A stretch of 57,150 nt of DNA from Phycisphaeraceae bacterium (GTDB lineage: Bacteria > Planctomycetota > Phycisphaerae > Phycisphaerales > Phycisphaeraceae). Position 1 is the first letter of the stretch; every line of letters begins with the position of its first letter. The stretch spans positions 1 to 57,150 of the forward strand of contig JAFIFY010000085.1 in assembly GCA_020831765.1 (NCBI GenBank). The letters are read 5' to 3'. The notes beneath the pieces were generated by a model. The model worked only from the letters and a program-made list of their open reading frames with translations. It was not told the DNA's origin and did no database searches. The translations under genes and the position numbers were made by a program. This document shows positions 9,863 through 16,868 of this stretch, one piece after another.

Positions 9863-9958
9863 CCAAGCGCGGGTGGGCGACGCCGCCTGAGCGTCGGAAC
9901 GTCCGCAGGAGGTGACAGCGTACACGCCGCGCTTGGGCCGCGCATGGGTGTCAGCGGC
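9863..9958. repeat. Nested inverted repeats downstream of the giant gene
   Basis: CCAAGCGCGG at 9863-9872 is perfectly complementary to CCGCGCTTGG at 9927-9936, a 10-bp stem enclosing 54 bases. Inside it CGACGC (9878-9883) pairs with GCGTCG (9891-9896). Just outside, GCCGC (9937-9941) pairs with GCGGC (9954-9958). The element starts 15 bases after the stop codon of the giant gene and would be the 3' end of its mRNA. There is no U-tract, so it is not a standard intrinsic terminator; it could protect the mRNA 3' end. Stems are seen directly; function is inference. Confidence 0.5.
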
Positions 9959-10008
9959 GGATTGTGAAGGCTTGATCGATCGGGATTCCGCCCCGTCACC
10001 CCGAGCGC

Positions 10009-10101
10009 AAAAAAACCCGTACCGCGCCCTAAGGCAGCGGTACGAGCTTCCGGGGGCTCGAAGTTATGGGAACGGCTGGGCCTTGCCCTGTCGCTCATTC
10101 C
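10009..10101 (-). ncRNA. Putative ~93-nt small RNA with intrinsic terminator
   Basis: Transcription leftward from about 10101 is predicted from the promoter at 10108-10135. The RNA would begin GGAAU and this 5' end pairs with GUUCC (10073-10069), enclosing a GGGC-AAG-GCCC hairpin (10088-10078). A second hairpin CGAGC...GCUCG lies at 10060-10043 and shares two bases with the terminator stem. The 3' end is an intrinsic terminator: an 8-bp stem (10044-10037 with 10025-10018), an 11-base loop that can form three more pairs, then GGG and seven U (10015-10009). Predicted start, 5'-terminal stem and terminator fit together well. It matches no RNA family I know: I checked for tmRNA, 6S, SRP RNA and RNase P hallmarks and saw none. 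Confidence 0.55.
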
Positions 10102-10107
10102 ACCAGA

Positions 10108-10135
10108 ATGGTAGCCTTCGCGCAACGCTTGTCAA
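10108..10135 (-). promoter_or_regulatory. Sigma-70-type promoter of the putative small RNA
   Basis: On the minus strand TTGACA (10135-10130), a 16-base spacer and TACCAT (10113-10108). The -35 box is a perfect consensus and the -10 box keeps TA...T. The predicted start is about 10101-10100, at a GG. Confidence 0.6.
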
Positions 10136-10141
10136 GCGTTG
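10123..10141. promoter_or_regulatory. 19-bp palindrome over the -35 box (candidate operator)
   Basis: CAACGCTTG, one central T, then CAAGCGTTG: a perfect 9+1+9 inverted repeat. It covers the whole -35 box of the small-RNA promoter, so a dimeric protein bound here would block that promoter. The symmetry and overlap are seen; the operator role is inference and the regulator is unknown. Confidence 0.5.
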
Positions 10142-10409
10142 AAGCGTGCCACGAGTCAGAAAGTAGAGAATTCTTAGTCCGCACGCCAAAAATGCGGCAA
10201 GAACGGAAGTTTGCACCGGGTGTGGATTTCGACATCGGGAGATTTGCCTCTGGCGGCAATTGCGGCAACCATCCGCATGGGACTTTCGCGCCCGGTCGGG
10301 TTAGAATGGCGGAGTTGGGGGAATAAGCGGACCTTTTGTCGTGTTGCCCAACTTGTGCGAGGCGTGACAGTGGGTCATGCATCGTTTTCGCTAACCGTGG
10401 AGGCGTTTA

Positions 10410-11644
10410 ATGAGAACTTTTCGAATTCGAGTGAGCGTGATGGCGGCGCTGCTGCTGGCCGTGGGGCTGGCCGTCAGTCCGGCCATGGGCGATGCCAAGT
10501 GGCTGGAATCGTACGACGAGGCCATCAAGATGGCCCGGGAATCCGGCAAGCCGGTGATGATCAATTTCACGGGCAGTGACTGGTGTGGCTGGTGCATCCG
10601 ACTGGATCGGGAGGTGTTCGCGACCTCCGAGTTCGCCAAGTGGTCGTCGGATAACGTGGTGCTTCTGAAGTTGGATTTCCCGCGGCGAACCCCGATGCCG
10701 AGCAACTCCAGCGGCGGAACCGTCCTCATCTGGAACGCTACGGCGTTCGTGGATTTCCCACGATCCTCTTCATCACCGCCGAGGGTGAGGCCTTCGGGCG
10801 CACCGGCTACGTCGCCGGCGGACCGGAGCCGTGGATCGCCCAGGCCAATCAGCAATTGGAAAACCGGCCCCGGCCGGCCACGATCGAGACCACCAGCGAC
10901 CTCGAGCGTGCGGTGGCTCAGGCCAAGTCCCAAAGGAAACCCCTGCTTGTGCTGGCCGACGTGGGCGCGGAGCGGACCGAGGCTTTCGACAAGTTGATCA
11001 ACGATGCGGCCCTGGCGGGCGTGGCCAATGATCATTTTGTCGTGGTCCACGTCCAGCGATCCGGCGAGAAGGCCACACCGCAAGCCGACGTGGATCGTGC
11101 GGTGAAGCTTCTGGATGATCTCGAAGCCGAGAAGGGCGACGGTCGGCTGGCTGTGGTGGATGTGTCGGGCCGCCAACCCCGACTGCGTTGGAGCGCATCG
11201 AAGGTTCCTGAAGCCGCGGACATGCGAATCACGCTGATCAAGCAAATGCCCAGGGTTCCATACCGAGGCGGTTGGATCGAGAACTATTCGCAGGCTCAGA
11301 TCATCGCCGCGCAGACCGGCCGCCCGATCATGCTTTACTTCACCGGCAGTGATTGGTGCCCGCCTTGTCAGGCCTTTGACCGGAACATCCTCTCCACCCG
11401 GGAATTCATGGCATACGCTCGGGAGAATCTCGTGCTGGTCAAGCTCGATTTTCCGCGAAACGCTCCGCAGTCCGAGGAACAGAAGCGGCACAATCAGCAG
11501 GTTCAGCGACAGTATGAAGTCCGCGGCTTTCCGACCATGATCTTCATGGACCCGAAGGGCAAGGAACTGGACAAGACCGTCGGCTTTCCGGGTGGCACGC
11601 CCGCCGCGTTCGTTGAGCGGCTGAAGAAAGCCGCCGAAGGCTGA
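10410..11644 (+). pseudogene. Secreted triple thioredoxin-fold protein, interrupted by a -1 frameshift
   Basis: The ATG at 10410 follows GTGGAGG (10397-10403). The product begins with a signal peptide (MRTFRIRVSVMAALLLAVGL) and a thioredoxin domain with the active site WCGWC (about Cys58/Cys61). After 'LDFP' near 10680-10693 the frame breaks: the matching continuation (EQLQRRNR, then ERYGVRGFPTILFIT) lies in the -1 frame and runs to 11644. A single missing A in CGAACCCC (10687-10693) would restore 'RRNPDAEQ', parallel to 'RNAPQSEEQ' in the last domain. The restored protein would have 411 residues: thioredoxin domain 1 (CGWC), a middle degenerate thioredoxin-like domain without CxxC, and a third with WCPPC followed by 'YEVRGFPTMIFM'. 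Such proteins are periplasmic disulfide oxidoreductases. The break may be a true mutation or a sequence error; there is no obvious slippery heptamer. Confidence 0.75.
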
Positions 11645-11708
11645 GGATCGCGGATATCCGACTCGTTATGGCGAGCGAAGAATCGCCGCATTACCCCGAC
11701 CCCCGAAA

Positions 11709-11744
11709 GCACCCGTGCCGGCTTCGCGCCGGCCGGGTGTTTTT
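11709..11744 (+). terminator. Intrinsic terminator after the thioredoxin-like gene
   Basis: CACCCG (11710-11715) pairs with CGGGTG (11734-11739) and GCCGGC (11717-11722) pairs with GCCGGC (11728-11733) around a TTCGC loop, with one bulged T, followed by five T (11740-11744). It lies 65 bases after the stop codon. Confidence 0.8.
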
Positions 11745-11787
11745 CAATGCATGCCCGAATCGCCGATTTCGGGCGATCCGGCGAATA

Positions 11788-12633
11788 TCAGGCCGAACCC
11801 GGTTTCGCTCCGTTCAGCGGGCGAACCTCGATGGGCTCGATGTCGAACTTGGGGTTCTGCCCGAGAAACCGCGCCGGATTGTTATGGAAGATATCGATCA
11901 GTTGATTGAGGCTGTAGCCGCGCCGCTTCATCTCCAGCACGCATTCGTGGATCAGGAAGGGATCGCTGGGCCCCCAGTCCGCCGATGAGTTGATCAGCAC
12001 ACGCTCATACCCGTACCGGTCGACAAGATCGGCGGCGCGGCGGGGGGAGCACTTGGTGATGGGGTATAGCGTCATGCCCACCCAGTAGCCGGCATCTCGC
12101 GCCATGGCGAATGTGTGCTCCTCAACGTGGTCGATCCAGATGCGCTCCGGTTTGACATTCATCCCCTTGAGGATTTCCAGCACCTTTTTCGTGCCGTGCA
12201 GCTTGTCGGCCAGATGAGGGGTGTGAATGAGCACAAGCTGATCGTGCTTCATGGCCAGTTCGACATGAGCCTGGAATATTTCGCACTCGTTGGGCGTGGA
12301 CTTGTGCAGCCCGGTCTCGCCGACGCCCAGGACTGTCGGTTTCTGGAAGAACTCGGGCATCTGGTCGAGTACGACACGACTGAGTTCCCGGTTTTCCGCC
12401 TCCTTGGGGTTCACCGCGACCCAGCACCAATGTCGGATGCCGTATTCAGCGGCGCGGGTCGGCTCGAACTCGCTGATCTGGCGGAAGTAGTCGAGGAATG
12501 TTTCAGGATACTTGCGGTCGAACCCGGCCCAGAAAGCCGGTTCCACCACGGCGACGACGCCGCTCATGGCCATGCGTTCATAATCCTGGGCCGTTCGTGC
12601 GATGGCGTGGTAATGGGGCTGAATCATCCGCAT
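11788..12633 (-). CDS. TatD-family metal-dependent hydrolase
   Basis: 281 residues starting MRMIQPHYHAIARTAQDYER. TIM-barrel amidohydrolase of the TatD superfamily: an N-terminal 'PHYHA' in place of the usual HxH metal site, 'VLGVGETGLHKSTPNECEIF' holding the metal-binding Glu, 'LVLIHTPH' and 'IWIDHVEEHT' with the later His ligands, and 'INSSADWGPSDPF' with the catalytic Asp. Members are metal-dependent nucleases or phosphoesterases; this divergent subgroup resembles the EboB-type hydrolases of Ebo clusters, but no other Ebo gene is nearby, so that link is weak. It lies 60 bases downstream of a small gene on the same strand and is probably co-transcribed with it. Confidence 0.8.
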   Translation of the reverse strand: MRMIQPHYHAIARTAQDYERMAMSGVVAVVEPAFWAGFDRKYPETFLDYFRQISEFEPTRAAEYGIRHWCWVAVNPKEAENRELSRVVLDQMPEFFQKPTVLGVGETGLHKSTPNECEIFQAHVELAMKHDQLVLIHTPHLADKLHGTKKVLEILKGMNVKPERIWIDHVEEHTFAMARDAGYWVGMTLYPITKCSPRRAADLVDRYGYERVLINSSADWGPSDPFLIHECVLEMKRRGYSLNQLIDIFHNNPARFLGQNPKFDIEPIEVRPLNGAKPGSA

Positions 12634-12693
12634 CAGGCATGGTTCCGGATCAAGGCTTTTGTGGGGGAAAGCGTATCGTTGATCGCGCTGCGA

Positions 12694-12945
12694 TCACGGT
12701 TCGGAATGAAGCTCCAGAAGCCGCTGCGCACGCTGATTGGCGCCGTTGTCCTCGACCAGCACGCGCAGCATCGCCTTGAGCAATGCACGCCTCGGATCGT
12801 CCGGCGCGGCGTCCCCGGCTGATGCGGCATTCGAGGCCGCGGCCTGATCAGCACAGCCGAGCCGATCGAGCGTTGCCGCGATCTCCAGCAACTGGCAGCG
12901 GGTTTCCAGGAAATAGTCATCCAGTACTTTGCGCGGCGTCAACAT
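12694..12945 (-). CDS. Small conserved-looking helical protein, partner of the TatD hydrolase
   Basis: About 83 residues from the ATG at 12945 (MLTPRKVLDDYFLETRCQLL), with GGAG 9 bases upstream; an in-frame TTG at 12960 would add five residues. It is predicted helical, with an Ala/Asp-rich central linker ('ASNAASAGDAAPDDP') and a second helix ('LLKAMLRVLVEDNGANQRAQ') ending LLELHSEP. There is no signal peptide or membrane segment. I recall similar short proteins beside TatD-like genes in other planctomycetes, which is recollection, not a search. Function unknown; the neighbourhood suggests it works with, or regulates, the hydrolase. Confidence 0.65.
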   Translation of the reverse strand: MLTPRKVLDDYFLETRCQLLEIAATLDRLGCADQAAASNAASAGDAAPDDPRRALLKAMLRVLVEDNGANQRAQRLLELHSEP

Positions 12946-13170
12946 GCCTCTGGTCTCCAAAAGTTCGTTGCATCACCCCGGCCCCAAGCCCCCGGACCAC
13001 ACCCCCGGCCCGCGGAATGACTCAAGCCGCGACACTCGGAATGCGGCAGGGGGGCATCGCTGGGCCATGGTTCGAATCCGGCTCCGCGACTCCAGCGGAA
13101 CCCATTCTCCAATTCATAGCATAGTCGGACCGCACCGAAGGCCTGCCCGTGATGCAATTCGTGCTGTCGC

Positions 13171-16110
13171 TCAGTAACCTTCAGCGCCGGCGGAAACCTC
13201 CGGCTGTTCCTCCGAGGCTGGCACCCAGAGCGGCTCATCGTCGCCCGCCGCCGCGCGCTCGAAGATTTCGGGATCGAGCGGCTGGTCGATCATCAGGATC
13301 ACGATGGGGTTGACCAGATACTTCCGGGCCACCTCATGCAGCTTCTCGGGCGTCAACCGGCCGACTGCCTCGAGGAAAGCCTCCGACGAATTCCGGCCCA
13401 GCCCGTAAAGCTCATCCAGAGCCAGCTCCGATGCCTGATCCGAAAGCGACTGGCTGTTGAGAAACTCGCCGGTCAGGACCATGGCGCGGGCATGGTCGAG
13501 TTCTTCCTGGCTGATCGGAGCATCGAGGAGCTGGCGATAGACACGCACGGTCTGTCGCAGCGCCTCGGGGCTCTTTTCGGGCAGGCTGTTGAAGGCCATG
13601 TTGAAGTGGCCGGGACGAAGTCCGGTTTGCTGGAAGGCCCAGACGGCATAGGCCAGCCCCGGCCCTTCGCCGCGCAATGCCTCGGTCAGCCGCCCGGAGG
13701 GGAACCGGGACAGAACGCGGCCCATCACGGCCATGGCGGCGTAGTCCTCATCGGTCCGTGTCGGGATGGGCCCGAGGACCACGGCGCCGGCGGCGGTGTT
13801 CTGTTTGCCGGTGACCACCTGCCTGGCCAGAGGCTGGCGGGGTTCGGGCAAGCCGGCCAGCTCGGTGATCGGCGCGCTTCGTGGCATCTGACCGAACACG
13901 GCCTTGACGGTTTCGATGACTTCCCGCGGATCGACATCGCCGACCACGGCCAGTACGGCCTGCTCAGCGCCCAAGCGGTCGCGATGGAAGCGGCGAATGT
14001 CATCGATGGTGATTCGCTCGATCGCCTCGCGCCGGCCGGTGGGCTCGAAGGCCCATGGATGGTCGCCATAGACGGCCCGGCGGATATGTCCGAACAACTC
14101 GCCCGACCAGGAATCCTGGCGCCGATCCAGCGCGGCGATGATGCGCCGTTGGACATTGGGCCATTCATCTTCACGCAACGCCGGATGCAGAATGACCTCG
14201 CCCATCAGACCCAGCACCTGCCGCATGTCGCCGGAAAGGAAATCGGCCTGGGCGTAGTGGGTGTTGTAGCCGGTCCCGGTGCTGATCCTGGCACCCAGTT
14301 CATCCAGCCGTCGGGCCAGTTGATCGGCGGACAGTTCGCGTGTGCCGCGCATCTTCATCCAGGCCAGCGCCCCGGCCAGGCCTTCGGAGCCCTGGGGATC
14401 AGCCAGGAGCCCGCCCGACTGGTAAAAGTGCGCCGCCGCGGCCGGCACCAGGGTGGTGGGGCGAATCAGGACACGCAGTCCATTGTCCAGGGTGTGCTCG
14501 ACGATCTGGCCGCTGTCGGCAGCCCGGCCATCTTCGCGCGGGCGCTCCAGTTTTTCCTGGAGCCGCTCGATGAGCAGCCGATTATCCAGATCGACATCGA
14601 TGAACTTGAACTCTGATGGATCGGGCTCCTCGGGCCGGGTCATCTCGACGGCGGCGGTGCCGGGTTCCAGCGGCCGGAGGACGATGCGCATGGTGCGATC
14701 GGCCCGGATGAACTTCTCGGCGGCGATCTGAAGATCGCGCGTCGTCAGCTTGTTGATCGCTTCGACGTAGTCCTGCAGGTGATCGGGATTGGCCGAGGTG
14801 ATCAGATTCCACGCCAGCGAGGAAGCCAAACCCTGGGCGCTTTGCCCGCTCATCGCCACGCTCGCCCGCACACGCCGCTTGGCCCTGGCCAGTTCATCCT
14901 CGTTCACGCCATCGCGGATCACCTTGTTCAGCTCCGCCATGATGGCCCCTTCAACTTCCTTGAGGCGATCTTCCAGGCTCATGTCCGCCTGGGGCGTTCC
15001 GGTCCGGGGGCTGGCAAGCTCGGCATCGACGCTGAAGAATCCCTCACCCCAACTGAAGCTGATGTTGCCGGCGCTGATGGTGTTGACCAGCCTTTGCTCA
15101 TCTCGAATGGATCGAACCAGGCGGCTGGCATCTCCGCTTGAGAGCACGCTGGCCAGCAGGTTCAACGCGTAGTCATGTTCGGCATTGGTCACGGTGCCCG
15201 GCCAGGCCAGCCGCAGCCGGGTCGCCCGGACATCAGCGCGGGCTTCCTGCGTCGGCGTATGTTCGGCGACCTCTTCGACAGGAAAGCGTATGGTCGGCAG
15301 GTCGCGTGCCGGCCGGTCCTTCCAGAATTCGGCGATCTGCTCAAGGACCGCCTTTCGGTCGACATCGCCGACAACGACCATGACCATGTTGTTGGGCACA
15401 TACATTCGCTTGAAGAACTCGATGAGCTGTTCGCGGGTGATCTGGTTGAACTCATCGAGGTAGCCGATGGTGGGATGGCGCGCCGGGTGAAGCTGGAACC
15501 TCGCCTGCTGCGTATTGCGCCACAGGACGCGCCCGGGATCACCCCGGCCCATGGCGAACTCGCTGTTGATCACCTGCTTCTCGCGGAGGAACTCGGCTTC
15601 GTCGATGGTGCAGTTGGCGACCCAGTCATTGACCAGATCGATCGCGGTCGCGGCATGGTCGCGCGTGGTGTGAATGAAGTAGTTGACCCGGTCCAGCCCG
15701 GTCGTTGCGTTGATCTGCCCGCCGATCGAACTGAGCAGGCGCGCACCTTCGGCTTCGGTTCGGGTGGTGGTGGTGCCGCCGCAGACCAGGTGCTCGAGGT
15801 AATGCGAAAGTCCGGCGCCGATGAACTCCTGCTCGTAAATCGAGCCGGTCTTGACCACCATGCGAACCGAGACGACCGGCGCAGCGCGCGTCTCCTGAAT
15901 GGCCACGATCATTCGGTTGGGCAGCGCGGCGATCAATCGCCCATCACGGTCCTGCAAGATTCGCACGTTCTTCTGGTCTCCTTGTCCAGGGTCAGCCGGG
16001 TTGGGTTCGGCTCGAACCAGGGTCGGGCCGAGCAGACTCAGCGATACAAGCATCGCCAGAAGAGTTCCGAAACACCGGCCGCTCAAGCGGCTGCATCGTT
16101 GGTTGCACAT
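13171..16110 (-). CDS. M16 (pitrilysin/insulinase) zinc peptidase, two-domain, exported
   Basis: 979 residues from the ATG at 16110. GGAG lies 6 bases upstream of this ATG and directly abuts the alternative ATG at 16116. A signal peptide with hydrophobic core 'FGTLLAMLVSLSLLGP' is followed by the first M16 unit with the inverted zinc motif HYLEH (about residues 103-107) and a downstream Glu in 'FLREKQVINSE'. The second half (from about 'HTLDNGLRVLIRPTTL') is a second M16 unit where the HxxEH position reads 'GSEGLAGALAWM', so it is catalytically dead, as usual for the partner half of single-chain M16 enzymes. The enzyme likely degrades peptides in the periplasm. It is separated from glnB upstream by an intrinsic terminator, so it should have its own promoter in 16111-16280. 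Confidence 0.9.
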   Translation of the reverse strand: MCNQRCSRLSGRCFGTLLAMLVSLSLLGPTLVRAEPNPADPGQGDQKNVRILQDRDGRLIAALPNRMIVAIQETRAAPVVSVRMVVKTGSIYEQEFIGAGLSHYLEHLVCGGTTTTRTEAEGARLLSSIGGQINATTGLDRVNYFIHTTRDHAATAIDLVNDWVANCTIDEAEFLREKQVINSEFAMGRGDPGRVLWRNTQQARFQLHPARHPTIGYLDEFNQITREQLIEFFKRMYVPNNMVMVVVGDVDRKAVLEQIAEFWKDRPARDLPTIRFPVEEVAEHTPTQEARADVRATRLRLAWPGTVTNAEHDYALNLLASVLSSGDASRLVRSIRDEQRLVNTISAGNISFSWGEGFFSVDAELASPRTGTPQADMSLEDRLKEVEGAIMAELNKVIRDGVNEDELARAKRRVRASVAMSGQSAQGLASSLAWNLITSANPDHLQDYVEAINKLTTRDLQIAAEKFIRADRTMRIVLRPLEPGTAAVEMTRPEEPDPSEFKFIDVDLDNRLLIERLQEKLERPREDGRAADSGQIVEHTLDNGLRVLIRPTTLVPAAAAHFYQSGGLLADPQGSEGLAGALAWMKMRGTRELSADQLARRLDELGARISTGTGYNTHYAQADFLSGDMRQVLGLMGEVILHPALREDEWPNVQRRIIAALDRRQDSWSGELFGHIRRAVYGDHPWAFEPTGRREAIERITIDDIRRFHRDRLGAEQAVLAVVGDVDPREVIETVKAVFGQMPRSAPITELAGLPEPRQPLARQVVTGKQNTAAGAVVLGPIPTRTDEDYAAMAVMGRVLSRFPSGRLTEALRGEGPGLAYAVWAFQQTGLRPGHFNMAFNSLPEKSPEALRQTVRVYRQLLDAPISQEELDHARAMVLTGEFLNSQSLSDQASELALDELYGLGRNSSEAFLEAVGRLTPEKLHEVARKYLVNPIVILMIDQPLDPEIFERAAAGDDEPLWVPASEEQPEVSAGAEGY

Positions 16111-16281
16111 GTCCATCTCCTGGGCAACGCCGAAAATATGGGGTTGGGATGTTTCCGTCGGGCGATGTCGGCCTGTAAGTGTATCCCCGTCGAGGCGATC
16201 CGTCAGCCTCGGCCGGTTCGGATCGTGGCCGGCGCGGCGGAGACGTGAGCCTGATCGGGGCCGGTGGAGTGATGCGGGGCG

Positions 16282-16328
16282 AAAAAAAGCGCGGCTCTCC
16301 AGGCCCGAGGACCACGGAGAACCGCGCT
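16282..16328 (-). terminator. Intrinsic terminator of the amtB-glnB operon
   Basis: On the minus strand AGCGCGGTTCTCC (16328-16316) pairs with GGAGAGCCGCGCT (16300-16288), 12 of 13 pairs, with a 15-base loop, followed by a run of U that continues to 16282. It lies about 50 bases after the glnB stop codon. Confidence 0.9.
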
Positions 16329-16378
16329 GGTCGACCGGATCCACGAGATCCGGCCGGGGTGAGGAGCTTCACGGTTAA

Positions 16379-16717
16379 CTACAAGGCATCGTTGTCCGAT
16401 TCGCCCGTGCGAATGCGGATGGTCTTGTCCAAGCCGTAGACAAAGAGCTTGCCGTCGCCGACGTTGCCGCTTCGGGCCGATCCGACGACCGCATCGACGG
16501 CCTTGTCCAGGTCTTCGCTCTTGACCGCGATCTTGAGCATGATCTTGGGCACGAAGCCCACATCCATCCGGCCGCCTCGATAGCGTTCGGTATGGCCTTT
16601 CTGCTTGCCGAAGCCCTTGCATTCCAGGGCCGTACAGCCGTAGATGCCCAGCTTCGAGAGCTTATCCTTGACCGCGTCAAGCGCTGAGGGCTTGATCACC
16701 GCTTCAATCATGTGCAT
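16379..16717 (-). CDS. glnB: PII nitrogen-regulatory protein
   Basis: 112 residues, the standard PII length. Trimeric sensor of 2-oxoglutarate and ATP/ADP that controls AmtB and nitrogen enzymes. Hallmarks: 'AVIKP' start strand, 'KGFGKQKGHTERYRGG' leading into the T-loop, 'VGDGKLFVYGLDKTIRIRTG' in the ATP-binding part. Unusually the T-loop reads Y46-R-G-G-R-M51-D: Tyr46 is kept but Tyr51, the uridylylation target in enteric GlnB/GlnK, is Met. AAGGAG lies 7 bases before the ATG at 16717. It is downstream of amtB in the same operon, so it may equally be called GlnK. Confidence 0.95.
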   Translation of the reverse strand: MHMIEAVIKPSALDAVKDKLSKLGIYGCTALECKGFGKQKGHTERYRGGRMDVGFVPKIMLKIAVKSEDLDKAVDAVVGSARSGNVGDGKLFVYGLDKTIRIRTGESDNDAL

Positions 16718-16770
16718 GGTAATTCTCCTTCAAGAACCAGTGGTTTACGGGAATGTTCCGGTTGGCCCGT

Positions 16771-16804
16771 CGTGGCGCACGGAGTTTTCGCTCCGGGCGC
16801 CACG
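16771..16804. repeat. Strong hairpin between amtB and glnB
   Basis: CGTGGCGC (16771-16778) pairs with GCGCCACG (16797-16804) and CGGAG (16780-16784) with CTCCG (16791-16795), one A/G mismatch between the stems, loop TTTTCG. Neither strand has a U-tract after it, so it is not a normal terminator. In the amtB-glnB mRNA it sits 54 bases before the glnB start and could stabilise or separate the glnB part of the message. Confidence 0.7.
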
Positions 16805-16868
16805 CCCTTGGGCTCAAGACCCTTGCCAACCCGTTACGTCAACACAAACCGAGCTTTCATGGGTTGAT

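Larger units (their letters stand above)
9849..10409. other. Structured intergenic region
   Basis: 561 bases without a protein gene I can support. The left part (9863-9958) holds nested inverted repeats, the middle (10009-10141) holds a putative minus-strand small RNA with its promoter and palindrome, and the right part leads to the thioredoxin-like gene, whose ribosome binding site GTGGAGG is at 10397-10403. A possible -10 box for that gene (TAGAAT, about 10302) has no good -35 partner. Confidence 0.6.

Noticed and set aside
9793-10098. Minus-strand reading frame starting at the ATG inside the putative small RNA
   Set aside because: It would be leaderless, runs straight through the terminator, and has Arg/Pro-rich composition of a chance frame.
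13020-13105. tRNA-like T-loop GGTTCGAATCC near 13070 with a partly matching acceptor end
   Set aside because: CCGCGGA upstream can pair with TCCGCGA downstream, but the T-stem is mostly unpaired and no D-arm or anticodon arm can be drawn.
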